A DNA stretch of 64,000 nt, from positions 82,423-146,422 of the forward strand of contig NZ_JAGKTC010000004.1 of NCBI RefSeq assembly GCF_017939625.1, written 5' to 3'. This document shows, piece by piece, positions 1-12,390 of the stretch; within the stretch, counting starts at the first letter, position 1; the number at the start of each line of letters is the position of its first letter. The translations under genes were made by a program, and so were the position numbers. Origin of the DNA: Pseudoxanthomonas helianthi. GTDB lineage: Bacteria > Pseudomonadota > Gammaproteobacteria > Xanthomonadales > Xanthomonadaceae. The notes beneath the pieces were generated by a model. The model did no database searches. It was not told where the DNA came from and saw only the letters and a program-made list of their open reading frames with translations.

Positions 1-284
1 TTCAGGTCGAAGTGCTTGGAATCCTTCGCGGTCTCGACGCCGAACGGCGTATAGCCGCGCGCGCCGCCGCCGCCGGGCACGTGGTAGCGCTTCTTGGTCT
101 CTTCCGGCAGGGCGAAGAACGCCTTGAACACATCGTAGGCCGCGTCGATTTTCGCCTGCGGAATGCCGTGGTTGCAGATGCCGGCGAAACCCCACTCGCG
201 GTAGGCCGCGCCGAGTTCGGCGACGAAAGCCTCGCGGTCGGTGTCGAAGCGGGTGATGTCGAGGGTGGGAATGCGCGAAGCCAT
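1..284 (-). CDS. 2OG-Fe(II) oxygenase, isopenicillin-N-synthase-like (N-terminal part)
   Basis: The 3' part of this gene runs off the left edge, so only about 94 N-terminal residues are visible. They begin MASRIPTLDITRFDTD and continue with a WGFAGICNHGIP segment and an LPEETKKRYH segment. This is the usual N-terminal DIOX_N domain of the isopenicillin N synthase / 2-oxoglutarate-Fe(II) dioxygenase family. The catalytic HxD...H core would lie outside the window. The substrate cannot be told from this part. The start is the ATG at 284, and the next gene to its right (glmM) ends at 358 on the same strand. Confidence 0.8.
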   Translation of the reverse strand, partial: MASRIPTLDITRFDTDREAFVAELGAAYREWGFAGICNHGIPQAKIDAAYDVFKAFFALPEETKKRYHVPGGGGARGYTPFGVETAKDSKHFDL

Positions 285-357
285 GTTCTCGTCCTGTTGC
301 ACTGTAGGGGCGTGCCGGAATGATCCGCCACGCGCACCGGGTCGATCTTGATCCGGA

Positions 358-1712
358 TCAGGCCACGGCGGCGCGCACCGCGGCCGCCAGTCCGTCGAGG
401 GTGGATTGCATCAGCGCGTCGTCGTCGGCCTCGACGGTCACGCGCACCACCGGCTCGGTGCCGGACGGGCGCAGGAAGGCGCGTCCGCGGCCCGACACCG
501 CCGCTTGTGCAGCGACCAGCGCGGCCTGCACGGCTTGCGCCTCGACCACCATTTTCGCATCGCCGTTCAGGCGCACGTTGACGGTTTTCTGCGGCAGCAT
601 CTTCAGCCCCGCCAGCGCCTCGCGCAGGCCGGTGCCGGTACGCTTCAATACTTCCAGCACCTGCAAAGCGCTGACGATGCCGTCGCCGGTGCTGACCCGG
701 TCCAGGCACAGGATGTGGCCGGAGGCTTCGCCGCCGAGGATGCCCTGCCCTTCGATCAGCGCCTGGTGCACGTAACGGTCGCCGACCTTGGCGCGCACGA
801 AGGCGATGCCGCGCTCGGCCAGCGCCTTCTCCAACCCGTAGTTGGTCATCAGCGTGCCGACCACGGCGCCCTGCAGGCGGCCGCTGCGCTGCCAGTCGTT
901 CGCCAGCACGTAGATCAGTCCGTCGCCATCGACCACTTCGCCCGTCGCGTCGACGAACAGCACGCGGTCGCCGTCGCCATCGAAGGCGATGCCGAGGTCG
1001 GCGCCGCTGTCGCGTACGCGCGCGGCCAGCGCTTCAGGGTGGGTGGAGCCGATGCCGTCGTTGATGTTCAGGCCGTTCGGCGTGTCGCCGATGGCCTCGA
1101 CCGTCGCGCCGAGTTCGCGCAGCACGATCGGGCCGACCTGGTAGGTCGCGCCGTTGGCGCAATCGACGACGATGCGCATGCCGCCGAGGTCGAAGTCGCG
1201 CGGCACCGAGTTCTTGCAGGCCTCGACGTAACGGCCGATCGCGTCGCGGGTGCGCACGGCCTTGCCGAGCTGTTCGGACGGCACCGTGCGGAAGGATTGC
1301 TCCAGCGCGGCCTCGATCGCCAGTTCGGTGGCGTCGTCGAGCTTCTCGCCTTCGGCCGAGAAGAACTTGATGCCGTTGTCGTGGTGGGGGTTGTGCGAAG
1401 CGGAGATGACGATGCCGCCATCGGCGCGCAACGCGCGGGTCATGTGCGACACCGCGGGCGTCGGCATCGGGCCGAGCAACTGCACGTCGACGCCGGCGGC
1501 GACCAGGCCGGCTTCCAGCGCGGCCTCGAACATGTAGTTGGAGATGCGCGTGTCCTTGCCGATGATCACCATCGGCCGGCGTCCGCCGCGCCCGCCCGCC
1601 TCGACCAGGGCGTGGCCGTAGGCGTTGCCCAGGCGCAGCATGAAATCCGCCGAGATCGGGCCTTCACCGACCCGGCCGCGAATGCCGTCGGTGCCGAAAT
1701 ACTTGCGCTGGC

Positions 1713-1716
<4 letters not shown>
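358..1716 (-). CDS. glmM: Phosphoglucosamine mutase GlmM
   Basis: It converts glucosamine-6-phosphate to glucosamine-1-phosphate on the cytoplasmic route to UDP-GlcNAc. The protein is 452 residues, close to the usual 445. It opens with YFGTDGIRG and has the active-site phosphoserine loop ISASHNP (Ser107). The magnesium loop DGDGDR and the C-terminal phosphate-binding [11 protein letters not shown] follow. The ATG at 1716 overlaps the accD stop by four bases (ATGA), so the two are probably translationally coupled. It is the last gene of the truA-trpF-trpB-trpA-accD-glmM run. In many gammaproteobacteria folC follows accD, so this neighbour is less common. Confidence 0.97.
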
Positions 1717-2609
<893 letters not shown>

Positions 2610-2686
2610 TCGCTCAGGAAACCTCTCCGGCCCCGTCGGGCCAACGGCGCAGTTTAGCCTACGCCGCCCGGACCCCTACAGCGCCC

Positions 2687-3496
2687 TCAGCCGGCCGCAT
2701 CCAGCGCCTGCCGCAGCGGGACGAGGAATGTTGCGGCGCGGGAAGCCGCGTCGGCACCGTCCGCGGCCCGGGCCAGCTCGGCGACCAGCGCGCTGCCGAC
2801 CACCACGCCATCCGCATCGGCCGCCATGGCCACGGCGCTGGCCGCGTCCTTGATGCCGAAGCCGGCCACCACCGGGGCCTTCGATGCCTTGCGGATCCCG
2901 CGCAGCCGCTCGCCGGCGGCCTGCGTATCCAGCCGCTCCGAGGCACCGGTCACCCCGGCGAAGCTGACGTAATACAGGTAGCCCTGCGCGGTATCGCAGA
3001 GCATGCCGAGACGATCCGCACCGGTGGTCGGCGAGGCCAGCGCGACCAGGGCCAACCCCTGCGCGTTGAGGATCCCGCGGGTCTCGGCGGCCTCTTCCGG
3101 CGGCAGGTCAACCAGCAGCACGCCATCGACGCCGGCTTGCGCCGCTTCGGTGGCGAAGCGTTCCGCGCCATGGATCTCGACCGGATTCAGGTAACCCATC
3201 AGCACCACGGGCGTGCTGTCGTCCTGCTGGCGGAACACTTCCACCGCTTCCAGCACGTAACGCAGCCCGGCACCGCGGGCCAACGCGCGCTCGGAGCTGC
3301 GCTGGATCGTCGGGCCGTCGGCCATCGGATCGGAGAACGGCACGCCCAGTTCGATGACATCGGCGCCCGCGTCGACCAGCGCGTGCATGACGGGCACCGT
3401 GGCTTCCAGCGAGGGGTCGCCGGCAGTGATGAACGGAATCAGCGCCTTGCGCCCTGCCGTGGCGAGTTCGGCGAACTTGCGTTCGAAGCGGCTCAT
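2687..3496 (-). CDS. trpA: Tryptophan synthase alpha chain
   Basis: It cleaves indole-3-glycerol phosphate to indole and glyceraldehyde-3-phosphate, and passes indole to TrpB. The protein has 269 residues. The catalytic acids are visible at Glu49 (DVIELGVPFSDP) and Asp60 (MADGP), matching the numbering of the E. coli enzyme. The phosphate-binding region VVAGFGIKDAA is near the C terminus. The ATG at 3496 overlaps the stop of the upstream DUF3144 gene by four bases. Confidence 0.97.
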   Translation of the reverse strand: MSRFERKFAELATAGRKALIPFITAGDPSLEATVPVMHALVDAGADVIELGVPFSDPMADGPTIQRSSERALARGAGLRYVLEAVEVFRQQDDSTPVVLMGYLNPVEIHGAERFATEAAQAGVDGVLLVDLPPEEAAETRGILNAQGLALVALASPTTGADRLGMLCDTAQGYLYYVSFAGVTGASERLDTQAAGERLRGIRKASKAPVVAGFGIKDAASAVAMAADADGVVVGSALVAELARAADGADAASRAATFLVPLRQALDAAG

Positions 3497-3873
3497 CGGG
3501 CAGGCGTGCCTTCCGGCATCTGGCTCGCCGCGGCGGCGTATTCGGCGGCCAGCTCGGATTCGCCCACGTCGAGACCGCGTTCCTGGCCCAGTCCGTCGAG
3601 ATGCTCGTTGAGCATGCGGCGGTACAGGTTGGTCATGTAGTCGAGGAATTCCTGGCGTTCGTTGGCCACATCGCCCGGCTGCATATGCGCCAGGTACACG
3701 TGCGCATTGAAGCGCGCGGCGGCGTACAAGGACGCCATGCTGATCCGCTTCAGGCCCTGCTGCTTGGACTGGCGGTTGGTCAGCTCCAGGTATTCGTTGA
3801 CGCAGGTGAAGAAGGCCGGGTCGAGCGGCGCCGGGGCATTGGCGGCTTGCGGGTTGACGTTGGGTTCGTTCAT
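3493..3873 (-). CDS. DUF3144 family protein between trpB and trpA
   Basis: This is a 126-residue cytoplasmic protein with no signal peptide or membrane segment. The core has FFTCVNEYLELTNRQSKQ, YAAARFNAHVYLA and FLDYMTNLYRRMLNEHLDGLG, which I recognise as the DUF3144 family. The N and C termini are low-complexity and rich in Pro and Ala. No biochemical role is known to me. It starts 52 bases after trpB and overlaps trpA by four bases, so it must be co-transcribed with the tryptophan synthase subunits. This suggests a link to them, but co-location is the only evidence. Confidence 0.85.
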   Translation of the reverse strand: MNEPNVNPQAANAPAPLDPAFFTCVNEYLELTNRQSKQQGLKRISMASLYAAARFNAHVYLAHMQPGDVANERQEFLDYMTNLYRRMLNEHLDGLGQERGLDVGESELAAEYAAAASQMPEGTPAR

Positions 3874-3925
3874 CGGGATTCCTCGGTGGAATGTTCGGCG
3901 AAGCCGGGTATCGGGTCCGGCGGTT

Positions 3926-5164
<1,239 letters not shown>

Positions 5165-5409
5165 GGGGAATCTCCGAAACCGGAATCGCGCGACCGCGAA
5201 CGGGTCGGCGGACTGCGCGAAGGCGAAAGACGGGCCGGAAGCCGGCCGATGCGTTGCGTCGGGCGGTGCGTTACCGCACGGCCGCCGCAGGCACGCGGCG
5301 CCAGCGCCGCAGGGAGCGGCCGAAGGGCGGAGACGGGCGGTTCGAGACGTTCATGGCGCGACCATAGCGTAGCCGATCCTGGGCCCCGGCGCTTCCCCGG
5401 CCCCGACCT

Positions 5410-6042
5410 TCAGACGGCCGCATCGGCCGCGCGCACCGCATCGGCAAAACGCCGCATCTTCGCGGCGTCCTTGACGCCCGGCGTGGCCTCGATGCCGCTG
5501 GACACGTCGACGCCCCAGGGATGCGCGGTGCGGATGGCCAGCGCAACGTTGTCCGGCGACAGCCCGCCGGCCAGCAGGACCGGCCGGCCGCTGTCCTTCG
5601 GCAACCGCGTCCAGTCGAAACTGCGGCCGCTGCCGCCCTGCTCGCCCGCGCCATGGCCGTCGAGCACGAAACCGTGCGCGGAAGGGAAGTTCGCCATCGC
5701 TTCGAGCGGATCGCCGCCGTCGCCCATCGCGATGGCCTTGAAGAACGGCAGGCCGAAGCCGGCGCAGAACGCGTCGTCCTCGCCGCCGTGGAACTGCAGG
5801 TAGTCCGGATGCAACCCGGCGACGATGTCGGCGACCTCGCCGCGCGGATTGTCCATCACCAGCGCGACCACACCGATTTCCTCCGGCACCAGCGCGCGCA
5901 GGGCCCGCGCCTGCCCCGGCAACAGCCGGCGCGGGCTGCGTTCGGCCAGGATCAGGCCGATGAAGTCGACGCCGAGCTCCACCGCGAGGCGCACGTCTTC
6001 GGCGCGGGTCATGCCGCAGAACTTGATGCGGGTGTGGCTCAT
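5410..6042 (-). CDS. trpF: Phosphoribosylanthranilate isomerase
   Basis: It performs the Amadori rearrangement of phosphoribosylanthranilate in tryptophan synthesis. It is a TIM barrel of 210 residues. The opening RIKFCGMTR carries the catalytic Cys9. Later strands [19 protein letters not shown] and [16 protein letters not shown] are all typical. The ATG at 6042 overlaps the truA stop as ATGA. The truA-trpF pairing is standard in this family. Confidence 0.96.
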   Translation of the reverse strand: MSHTRIKFCGMTRAEDVRLAVELGVDFIGLILAERSPRRLLPGQARALRALVPEEIGVVALVMDNPRGEVADIVAGLHPDYLQFHGGEDDAFCAGFGLPFFKAIAMGDGGDPLEAMANFPSAHGFVLDGHGAGEQGGSGRSFDWTRLPKDSGRPVLLAGGLSPDNVALAIRTAHPWGVDVSSGIEATPGVKDAAKMRRFADAVRAADAAV

Positions 6043-6818
6043 CCGCGCAGGGTAACGCTTTCCGGCAGCCCCCATTCGGACGGATACAGTGGCCGCAGGA
6101 ACACCAGCCCCTGCGGCGGCGCAGTAGGCCCGGCAAGGGTGCGGTCGCGTCCCGCCAGCAATTGGGCCATCCAGCCTTCTGCGCGCGCGCCCGCCCCGAT
6201 TTCCAGCAAGGAGCCGACGATGTTGCGCACCATGTGATGCAGGAAGGCGTTGGCCTGGATCTCCACTTCGACCGCGTCGCCGGTGCGGCGGACCACGATT
6301 TCCTGCAGGTTGCGGCGCGCATGCGGCGATTGGCAATGAACGGTGCGGAAAGCGCTGAAGTCGTTCTCGCCCAGCAAGGCCTGCGCCGCACGGTGCATGG
6401 CATCGGCATCCAGCGGGCGCCGCTCCCACGTCGTGGTGTGGCGATACAGCGCCGGCCGCACCGGGCGATTGAGAATGCGATAGCGGTAACGGCGCGCGCG
6501 CGCGGAGAAACGCGCATTGAAGGCCTGCGCCACGGGTACGCACCAGTGCGCGCATACGGTCGGCGGCAGGCGTCCGCTGACGCCCAGCGTCCACGCGCGC
6601 GGATCGCGATCGGCCGTGCTGTCGAAATGCACGACCTGGCATTCGGCATGCACGCCGGCGTCGGTACGCCCCGCGCAGGTGACGGTAATGGCCTGGTCGG
6701 CCACCGACGAAAGCGCATGTTCCAATGCCGCCTGCACCGTCGCCGGCCCCGATGGCCCCAGCCCTTGCCAGCCCTGGAAACCACTGCCGTCGTATTCGAC
6801 GCCCAGCGCGTAACGCAT
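6039..6818 (-). CDS. truA: tRNA pseudouridine(38-40) synthase TruA
   Basis: It makes pseudouridine at positions 38, 39 and 40 of the tRNA anticodon arm. The protein has 259 residues. It opens [17 protein letters not shown] and has the catalytic aspartate Asp53 in [10 protein letters not shown]. The C-terminal half has [17 protein letters not shown]. It is 7 bases downstream of fimV and overlaps trpF by four bases, so translation is likely coupled through the whole run. Confidence 0.97.
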   Translation of the reverse strand: MRYALGVEYDGSGFQGWQGLGPSGPATVQAALEHALSSVADQAITVTCAGRTDAGVHAECQVVHFDSTADRDPRAWTLGVSGRLPPTVCAHWCVPVAQAFNARFSARARRYRYRILNRPVRPALYRHTTTWERRPLDADAMHRAAQALLGENDFSAFRTVHCQSPHARRNLQEIVVRRTGDAVEVEIQANAFLHHMVRNIVGSLLEIGAGARAEGWMAQLLAGRDRTLAGPTAPPQGLVFLRPLYPSEWGLPESVTLRG

Positions 6819-6825
6819 GCGGTCC

Positions 6826-8472
6826 TTAACCCAGCTCGCGCAGCAGTTGCGCGGCTTCCTGGCGCGCGGCGGAATCGCCTCCGGCGGCGACCTCGTTCAG
6901 CAGGTCGCGCGCGGTGTCGACGTCGCCAAGGTCGAGATAGGCGATGGCCAGCTCCAGCCGCTCGCGCCCGGCGGGCGCCGCGTTCGGCACCGTGACGTTG
7001 AGGCTGGCATCGTCGCGATGCCAGGCCGGCGCGGGAGACGCGGCTTCGGCCCGCGGCACGGCTTCCGGCTCGGGCTCGGGTTCGACTTCGATCGCCGCCG
7101 GTGCGGCCTGCGGCATCGCCGCGGCCAGTGCCGCGCTGTCGAGCGCCGGTTTCGGTTCATTGCGCACCACTGCCGGCGCGGCCACCCGGCGGCGGCCCAG
7201 CAACCACGCGGCGACCAGTCCCGCGATCAGCAGCGCCAACCCGCCCCAGATCCACGCCGGGGTGCCGGCATTGCCGCCTTGCTGCGCGGCCAGCTTCTGC
7301 TGCGCGGCGGCCAGGTCGCTGTCCTTCATCTGGATCAGCTTTTCCTGCTGCTGCTTCAGTTTTTCCAGCTCGGCGACCTGCGAGCGCAGTTCCTGCACTT
7401 CGGCATCGCGCGCAGCCAGGTCTTCCTTGGTCTGTTGCAGTTGTTGTTCCGCCAGCATCTCGCCCTCGCCTCCGGCCTGGATGCCGGTCGTTGTGCCCGC
7501 CTGTGCACCGCCCTGCACCACCGGCGGCGCGATCTGCAGCCGCGCTTCGGCCACCCGCGGCGCCGGACGCGCGGCGGCGCGGGCTTCCGATGGCGGAGGC
7601 GCAACGGCTGACGCGGAAGCCGGTCGCGCCGTCTCGCGCGCCTGCCTCCATTCGGCCATCTGCCGGCGGACGAAGTCGTCGGCCTGCGCCGCATCGACCT
7701 GCGCCAGCTCCGGCGAGTCCGGCGCGCGCAGCACCGCGCCCTGCTTCAGCAGGTTGATATTGCCGTTGATGAAGGCGTCGGGATTGGCCTGCAACAAGGC
7801 CTGCATGGCCTGGTTCAGGCCGACCGACGGCACCAGTTCGCGGGCCAGTTGCGAGAGGGTCTGGCCGGCGCGGACGGTGACCTGCCCCGTGCCGGTTTCC
7901 ATTGCAGGCGCACGCGCGGCCGGCGCAGGGGCCGGTTCGGGTTCGGGCTGCGTCGGCGGCGGTTCGGGCGCCTGAACGATCGCGTCGGACGGCGCGGCCT
8001 GCGGCGCCTGGATCGGCGGCGGTGGCGCGGTGGCGAGCACGCCGGGCGCGTTGACCAGCGCAGAGTATTCGCGGACCAGCCGGCCCTGGCCCCAGTCGAC
8101 TTCGATCAGGAAATTGATCGCCGCCTGGTCTACCGGCGATGCGCTGGTGACGCGGATCACCGGCTGGCCTTCGTCGGACACGGCGACGGCGAAATCGAGT
8201 TCCTCGACCAGGCCCTGCGGTCGCGGCAAGCCGACGCGGTCGAAGGTCTCGGGCGAAGCCAACCGCGCCTGCAGTTGCTCCATCTCGGCCGGATCGCTGG
8301 AGATCACCGGGATCTCGGCGACCAGCGGCTGGCCCGGCTTCGACTTGACCCGGATTTCGCCCAGGCCCAGCGCCAATGCGGCGCCGCTGGCCAGCAGCAA
8401 CGCCGCGGCGGACAGCCAGCGGATGGTCGGCAGCAGCCTGCGTCGATTCAAGTGCGCGCCCCTTTCGTGCAT
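6826..8472 (-). CDS. fimV: FimV-like pilus assembly / inner-membrane peptidoglycan-binding protein
   Basis: FimV proteins organise type IV pilus and twitching machinery at the cell pole. From the ATG at 8472 the protein has 548 residues, shorter than the roughly 900 of Pseudomonas. It has a signal peptide ending near ALALGLGEI, then the conserved FimV N-terminal domain and a Pro/Ala linker. A LysM domain ([14 protein letters not shown]) follows, then a coiled coil ([21 protein letters not shown]) and one membrane segment ([19 protein letters not shown]). An acidic linker leads to the FimV C-terminal motif ([20 protein letters not shown]). A GTG at 8508 would add 12 residues but looks less likely. 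Confidence 0.9.
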   Translation of the reverse strand: MHERGAHLNRRRLLPTIRWLSAAALLLASGAALALGLGEIRVKSKPGQPLVAEIPVISSDPAEMEQLQARLASPETFDRVGLPRPQGLVEELDFAVAVSDEGQPVIRVTSASPVDQAAINFLIEVDWGQGRLVREYSALVNAPGVLATAPPPPIQAPQAAPSDAIVQAPEPPPTQPEPEPAPAPAARAPAMETGTGQVTVRAGQTLSQLARELVPSVGLNQAMQALLQANPDAFINGNINLLKQGAVLRAPDSPELAQVDAAQADDFVRRQMAEWRQARETARPASASAVAPPPSEARAAARPAPRVAEARLQIAPPVVQGGAQAGTTTGIQAGGEGEMLAEQQLQQTKEDLAARDAEVQELRSQVAELEKLKQQQEKLIQMKDSDLAAAQQKLAAQQGGNAGTPAWIWGGLALLIAGLVAAWLLGRRRVAAPAVVRNEPKPALDSAALAAAMPQAAPAAIEVEPEPEPEAVPRAEAASPAPAWHRDDASLNVTVPNAAPAGRERLELAIAYLDLGDVDTARDLLNEVAAGGDSAARQEAAQLLRELG

Positions 8473-8545
8473 CGAACCAATATAAGCCGAAACAAGGGGC
8501 TGGCGCACTTTCCGGAGCGTTTACTGCAACGCAGGCGCGGAATTC

Positions 8546-8611
8546 GTAGGGCGGGCCCCCGCCCGCCCTCGCTTGCGTGGTTCCGACGGCGGGTCATGAC
8601 CCGCCCTGCCC
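8546..8611. repeat. GTAG-headed palindromic repeat pair (GGCGGG type)
   Basis: A GTAG head is followed by GGCGGGCCCCCGCCCGCC, a self-complementary hairpin. A second palindrome, GGCGGGTCATGACCCGCC, lies about 25 bases on in inverted orientation. It lies between the asd stop (8613) and the fimV start. A GTAG head on a short palindrome is the hallmark of the REP/SMAG repeats known from Stenotrophomonas and relatives. The same GGCGGGTGATGACCCGCC form recurs at 63501. Confidence 0.75.
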
Positions 8612-8612
8612 G

Positions 8613-9635
<1,023 letters not shown>

Positions 9636-9746
9636 TGCAGTGGGGTTTCGCGTGGGGGAAGCGTTCGCGGGCGCAGGGCCGGCTGTGTGCGAAGCATAAC
9701 GGAAGCGCGCCGCGCTTGCGGAAACGGTTGCCGCTGAAACCGGCAC

Positions 9747-10742
9747 TCAGCGTTGCGTCACCATGTTCGGCGGCCGGCCGGCGTGCGGGCCGAAGCCGAG
9801 CGCGGCGACCAGGTTGTCCACCGCCAGCGCGACCATGGCGCGGCGCGTGGCCAGGCTGGCGCTGCCGATGTGCGGGGTCAGCACCACGTTGCGCAGGGCC
9901 AACAGTTCCGGCCGGACCGCGGGTTCGCCTTCGAATACGTCGAGACCGGCGGCGGCGAGGCGGCCGTGGGCCAGCGCATCGGCCAGCGCGAGCTCATCGA
10001 CCAGGCCTCCGCGGGCGATGTTCACCAGGGTCGCGGTCGGCTGCATCTTCGCCAACGCGGCGGCGTCGATGACATGGTGGGTCTGCGGCGAATACGGCAG
10101 CACCAGCACCAGGTGGTCGGCGCGGGCGAGCAATTCGTCGAAGCCGACGTAAGCCGCCTTGACTTCTTCCTCGACTGCTTCCGGCAGACGGCTGCGGTTG
10201 TGGTACAGCGTGCGCATGCCGAAGCCGATCGCGCGGCGCGCGATGCCCTGCCCGATCCGGCCCATGCCGAGGATGCCCAGCGTGCTGCCGTGCAGATCGC
10301 GGCCCAACAGGGTGTCGAACGACCACTTCGTCCACTGGCCTTCGCGTAGCCAGCGCTCGGATTCGGTGATGCGCCGCGCAGCGGCCATCAGCAGGGCGAA
10401 GCCGAGGTCGGCGGTGGTCTCGGTCAACACATCCGGCGTATTGGTCGTGACGATGCCGCGCGCATCGAGCGCGGCGATGTCGAGGTTGTTGTAGCCGACG
10501 GCGACGTTGGCGATGGCCCGAAGTCTTGCGGCGTGGGCGATCTCGTTCGCACCGATGCGCTCGACCAGCGTGACCAGGGCGCCATCGACGTCGCGCAAGT
10601 GTTCGGCGATCTCGGCGGGTGCGTAGGTATCGCCGGCAGGCGATGTGCGCTTCACATCGAAGTATTCGTCGAGCCGGCCGGTGATGTCCTCGAACAGGGG
10701 TCGTGCGAGCCAGATGCGTTGCCGGTGTTTGTCGGAACTCAC
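9747..10742 (-). CDS. D-2-hydroxyacid dehydrogenase (glyoxylate/hydroxypyruvate reductase-like)
   Basis: This is an NAD(P)-dependent 2-hydroxyacid dehydrogenase of about 331 residues. The Rossmann motif is LGILGMGRIGQGIARRA. The catalytic triad is visible as Arg in NIARGGLVDE, Glu in DVFEGEPAV and His in LTPHIGSA. The sequence resembles GhrB/GyaR glyoxylate reductases, but the substrate cannot be fixed from sequence. No ATG start exists. GTG at 10742 (MSSDKHRQRIW) fits family N termini, and TTG at 10748 adds two residues. Confidence 0.88.
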   Translation of the reverse strand: MSSDKHRQRIWLARPLFEDITGRLDEYFDVKRTSPAGDTYAPAEIAEHLRDVDGALVTLVERIGANEIAHAARLRAIANVAVGYNNLDIAALDARGIVTTNTPDVLTETTADLGFALLMAAARRITESERWLREGQWTKWSFDTLLGRDLHGSTLGILGMGRIGQGIARRAIGFGMRTLYHNRSRLPEAVEEEVKAAYVGFDELLARADHLVLVLPYSPQTHHVIDAAALAKMQPTATLVNIARGGLVDELALADALAHGRLAAAGLDVFEGEPAVRPELLALRNVVLTPHIGSASLATRRAMVALAVDNLVAALGFGPHAGRPPNMVTQR

Positions 10743-10782
10743 GCTCAAAACAAAAATGTCCGGTTTGGATGTGAATGCAGGT

Positions 10783-10853
10783 GTGGGAGCGATGTAACTC
10801 GCGATGCTTTTCGTGACGCGGACAAGAGCACTCGCGAGTTACGTCGCTCCCAC
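10783..10853. repeat. GTGGGAGCG-type inverted repeat pair at the aroC 3' end
   Basis: The arms are 10783-10804 and 10832-10853. Each is 22 bases, starts or ends with GTGGGAGCG, and carries an internal palindrome. They match at 21 of 22 positions. The right arm overlaps the last codons of aroC and supplies its Asp-Val-Gly-Ala-Thr-stop ending. The left arm lies in the short gap before the dehydrogenase gene. The same family recurs at 37387, 44385, 47098 and, diverged, inside metG at 36557. Confidence 0.85.
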
Positions 10854-11942
10854 ATCCATGCCGGGAATTCTTGGCGAGACTTCGCCGACATCGCCGCACT
10901 GCGCGCGATGGCGCAAGGCCTGGTCGATCAGCACCAGCGCGACCATCGCCTCGGCGATAGGCGTGGCGCGGATGCCGACGCAGGGATCGTGGCGACCGGT
11001 GGTGACCACCTCGATGGCATTGCCATCGATGTCGATGCTCTGCCCCGGCAGGCGCAGGCTGGAGGTCGGCTTCAGCGCGATGGAAGCGGTGACCGCCTGC
11101 CCGGTGGAAATGCCGCCAAGGATGCCGCCCGCATGGTTCGACAGGAACCCTTGCATGCTCATCAGGTCGCGATGTTGCGTGCCCTTCTGCGCCACGCTGG
11201 CGAAGCCGTCGCCGATTTCCACGCCCTTCACTGCGTTGATGCTCATCAGGGCGGAAGCCAGTTCGCCGTCGAGCTTGCCGTAGATCGGTTCGCCCCAGCC
11301 CGGCGGCACGTTGTCGGCGACCACGTTGACGCGCGCACCGACCGAATCGCCGGACTTGCGCAGCGCGTCCATGTAGCTTTCCAGCTCCGGCACCTGCACG
11401 GCGCAGGGCCAGAAGAACGGGTTGCCTTCGACCGCGTTCCAGTCGAATGCATTCGGCGTAATGTCGCCCAACTGCGCCAGGTACCCGCGCACGACGATGC
11501 CGAACTTCTCCGCCAGCCACTTCTTGGCGACGACGGCCGCCGCGACACGCATCGTGGTTTCGCGCGCCGACGAACGCCCGCCGCCGCGCGGATCGCGAAT
11601 GCCGTACTTCTGCCAGTAGCTGTAGTCGGCGTGGCCCGGGCGGAACTGCCGGGCGATGTTCGCGTAGTCCTTGCTGCGCTGGTCGGTATTGCGGATCAGC
11701 AACGCGATCGGCGTGCCGGTGGTCCGGCCTTCGTACACGCCGCTGAGGATCTCGACCTCGTCGGCCTCGTGCCTCGCCGAGGTATGCCGGGTCTTGCCGG
11801 TGGCGCGGCGCTGCAGATCGTGGGCGAATTCCTCCGCCGCGATTTCCAGCCCCGGCGGGCAACCGTCGATCACGCAGCCGATGGCCGGGCCGTGCGACTC
11901 GCCGAAGGTGGTGACGCGGAACAGATGGCCAAATGTATTCAC
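10839..11942 (-). CDS. aroC: Chorismate synthase
   Basis: It makes chorismate from EPSP using reduced FMN. It has 367 residues from a GTG at 11942 ([18 protein letters not shown]). The three signatures are [29 protein letters not shown] and a C-terminal [17 protein letters not shown]. The last residues, VGAT and the stop, come from a palindromic repeat. The GTG is 12 bases downstream of the inverted repeat of the GIY-YIG cassette. That cassette separates aroC from prmB, its usual neighbour in gammaproteobacteria. Confidence 0.97.
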   Translation of the reverse strand: MNTFGHLFRVTTFGESHGPAIGCVIDGCPPGLEIAAEEFAHDLQRRATGKTRHTSARHEADEVEILSGVYEGRTTGTPIALLIRNTDQRSKDYANIARQFRPGHADYSYWQKYGIRDPRGGGRSSARETTMRVAAAVVAKKWLAEKFGIVVRGYLAQLGDITPNAFDWNAVEGNPFFWPCAVQVPELESYMDALRKSGDSVGARVNVVADNVPPGWGEPIYGKLDGELASALMSINAVKGVEIGDGFASVAQKGTQHRDLMSMQGFLSNHAGGILGGISTGQAVTASIALKPTSSLRLPGQSIDIDGNAIEVVTTGRHDPCVGIRATPIAEAMVALVLIDQALRHRAQCGDVGEVSPRIPGMDVGAT

Positions 11943-11954
11943 GATTGCTTCTTT

Positions 11955-12386
11955 TTGCTCGTCATTCCCGCGAAGGCGGGAATCGCTCTTCGCTCTTGCC
12001 TTTAAAGTCGGCAGCACGCTATCCAACAATGTCGTCCCACAAGTCCCGCCACTCGGGATTAGCCTCCTGCACCAGCCGCAGCTTCCACTCCCTGCTCCAC
12101 TTCTTCAGTTGCTTTTCTCGCGAGATCGCCGTATCCATCGTTCCGTGCAACTCGTACCAGACCAGCGTCGTCACGTCGTACCGCTTGGTGAAGCCTTCAA
12201 CGACATGCTCGCGGTGTTGCCAGGTTCTTGCGACCAGATCGCTGGTGACGCCAATGTAAAGGGTGCCTCTCCTTCCGGTCGCCAGGATATAGACGGCGGG
12301 CTGTTTCATGGCATCCTGCCACTTGGGTCGCGCGAAGCAAAATCAAAAGCAAGAGCGATTCCCGCCTTCGCGGGAATGACGAGCAA
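11955..12386. mobile_element. GIY-YIG cassette 1 bounded by 36-bp perfect inverted repeats
   Basis: The ends 11955-11990 and 12351-12386 are perfect 36-base inverted repeats. Each contains the palindrome ATTCCCGCGAAGGCGGGAAT, which fits the neisserial dRS3 consensus ATTCCCNNNNNNNNGGGAAT. Between them is only the GIY-YIG gene. The unit fills the space between prmB (stop at 12391) and aroC (GTG at 11942), leaving 4 and 12 bases. prmB and aroC are normally adjacent. The clean fit suggests insertion of a 432-base cassette. No target-site duplication could be assigned by eye. Confidence 0.7.
12019..12309 (-). CDS. GIY-YIG nuclease-domain protein (copy 1)
   Basis: This is a 96-residue single-domain GIY-YIG endonuclease-like protein of the small UvrC/homing-nuclease fold. 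It has VYIL, then [11 protein letters not shown] (the GIY-YIG pair), an arginine in [12 protein letters not shown] and the catalytic-type glutamate in [15 protein letters not shown]. There is no DNA-recognition domain. By hand alignment it is about 74% identical to the protein encoded at 59326-59661. Both genes lie inside matching inverted repeats, so the protein may act on its own flanks. No activity has been shown here. Confidence 0.9.
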   Translation of the reverse strand: MKQPAVYILATGRRGTLYIGVTSDLVARTWQHREHVVEGFTKRYDVTTLVWYELHGTMDTAISREKQLKKWSREWKLRLVQEANPEWRDLWDDIVG

Positions 12387-12390
12387 TAAA

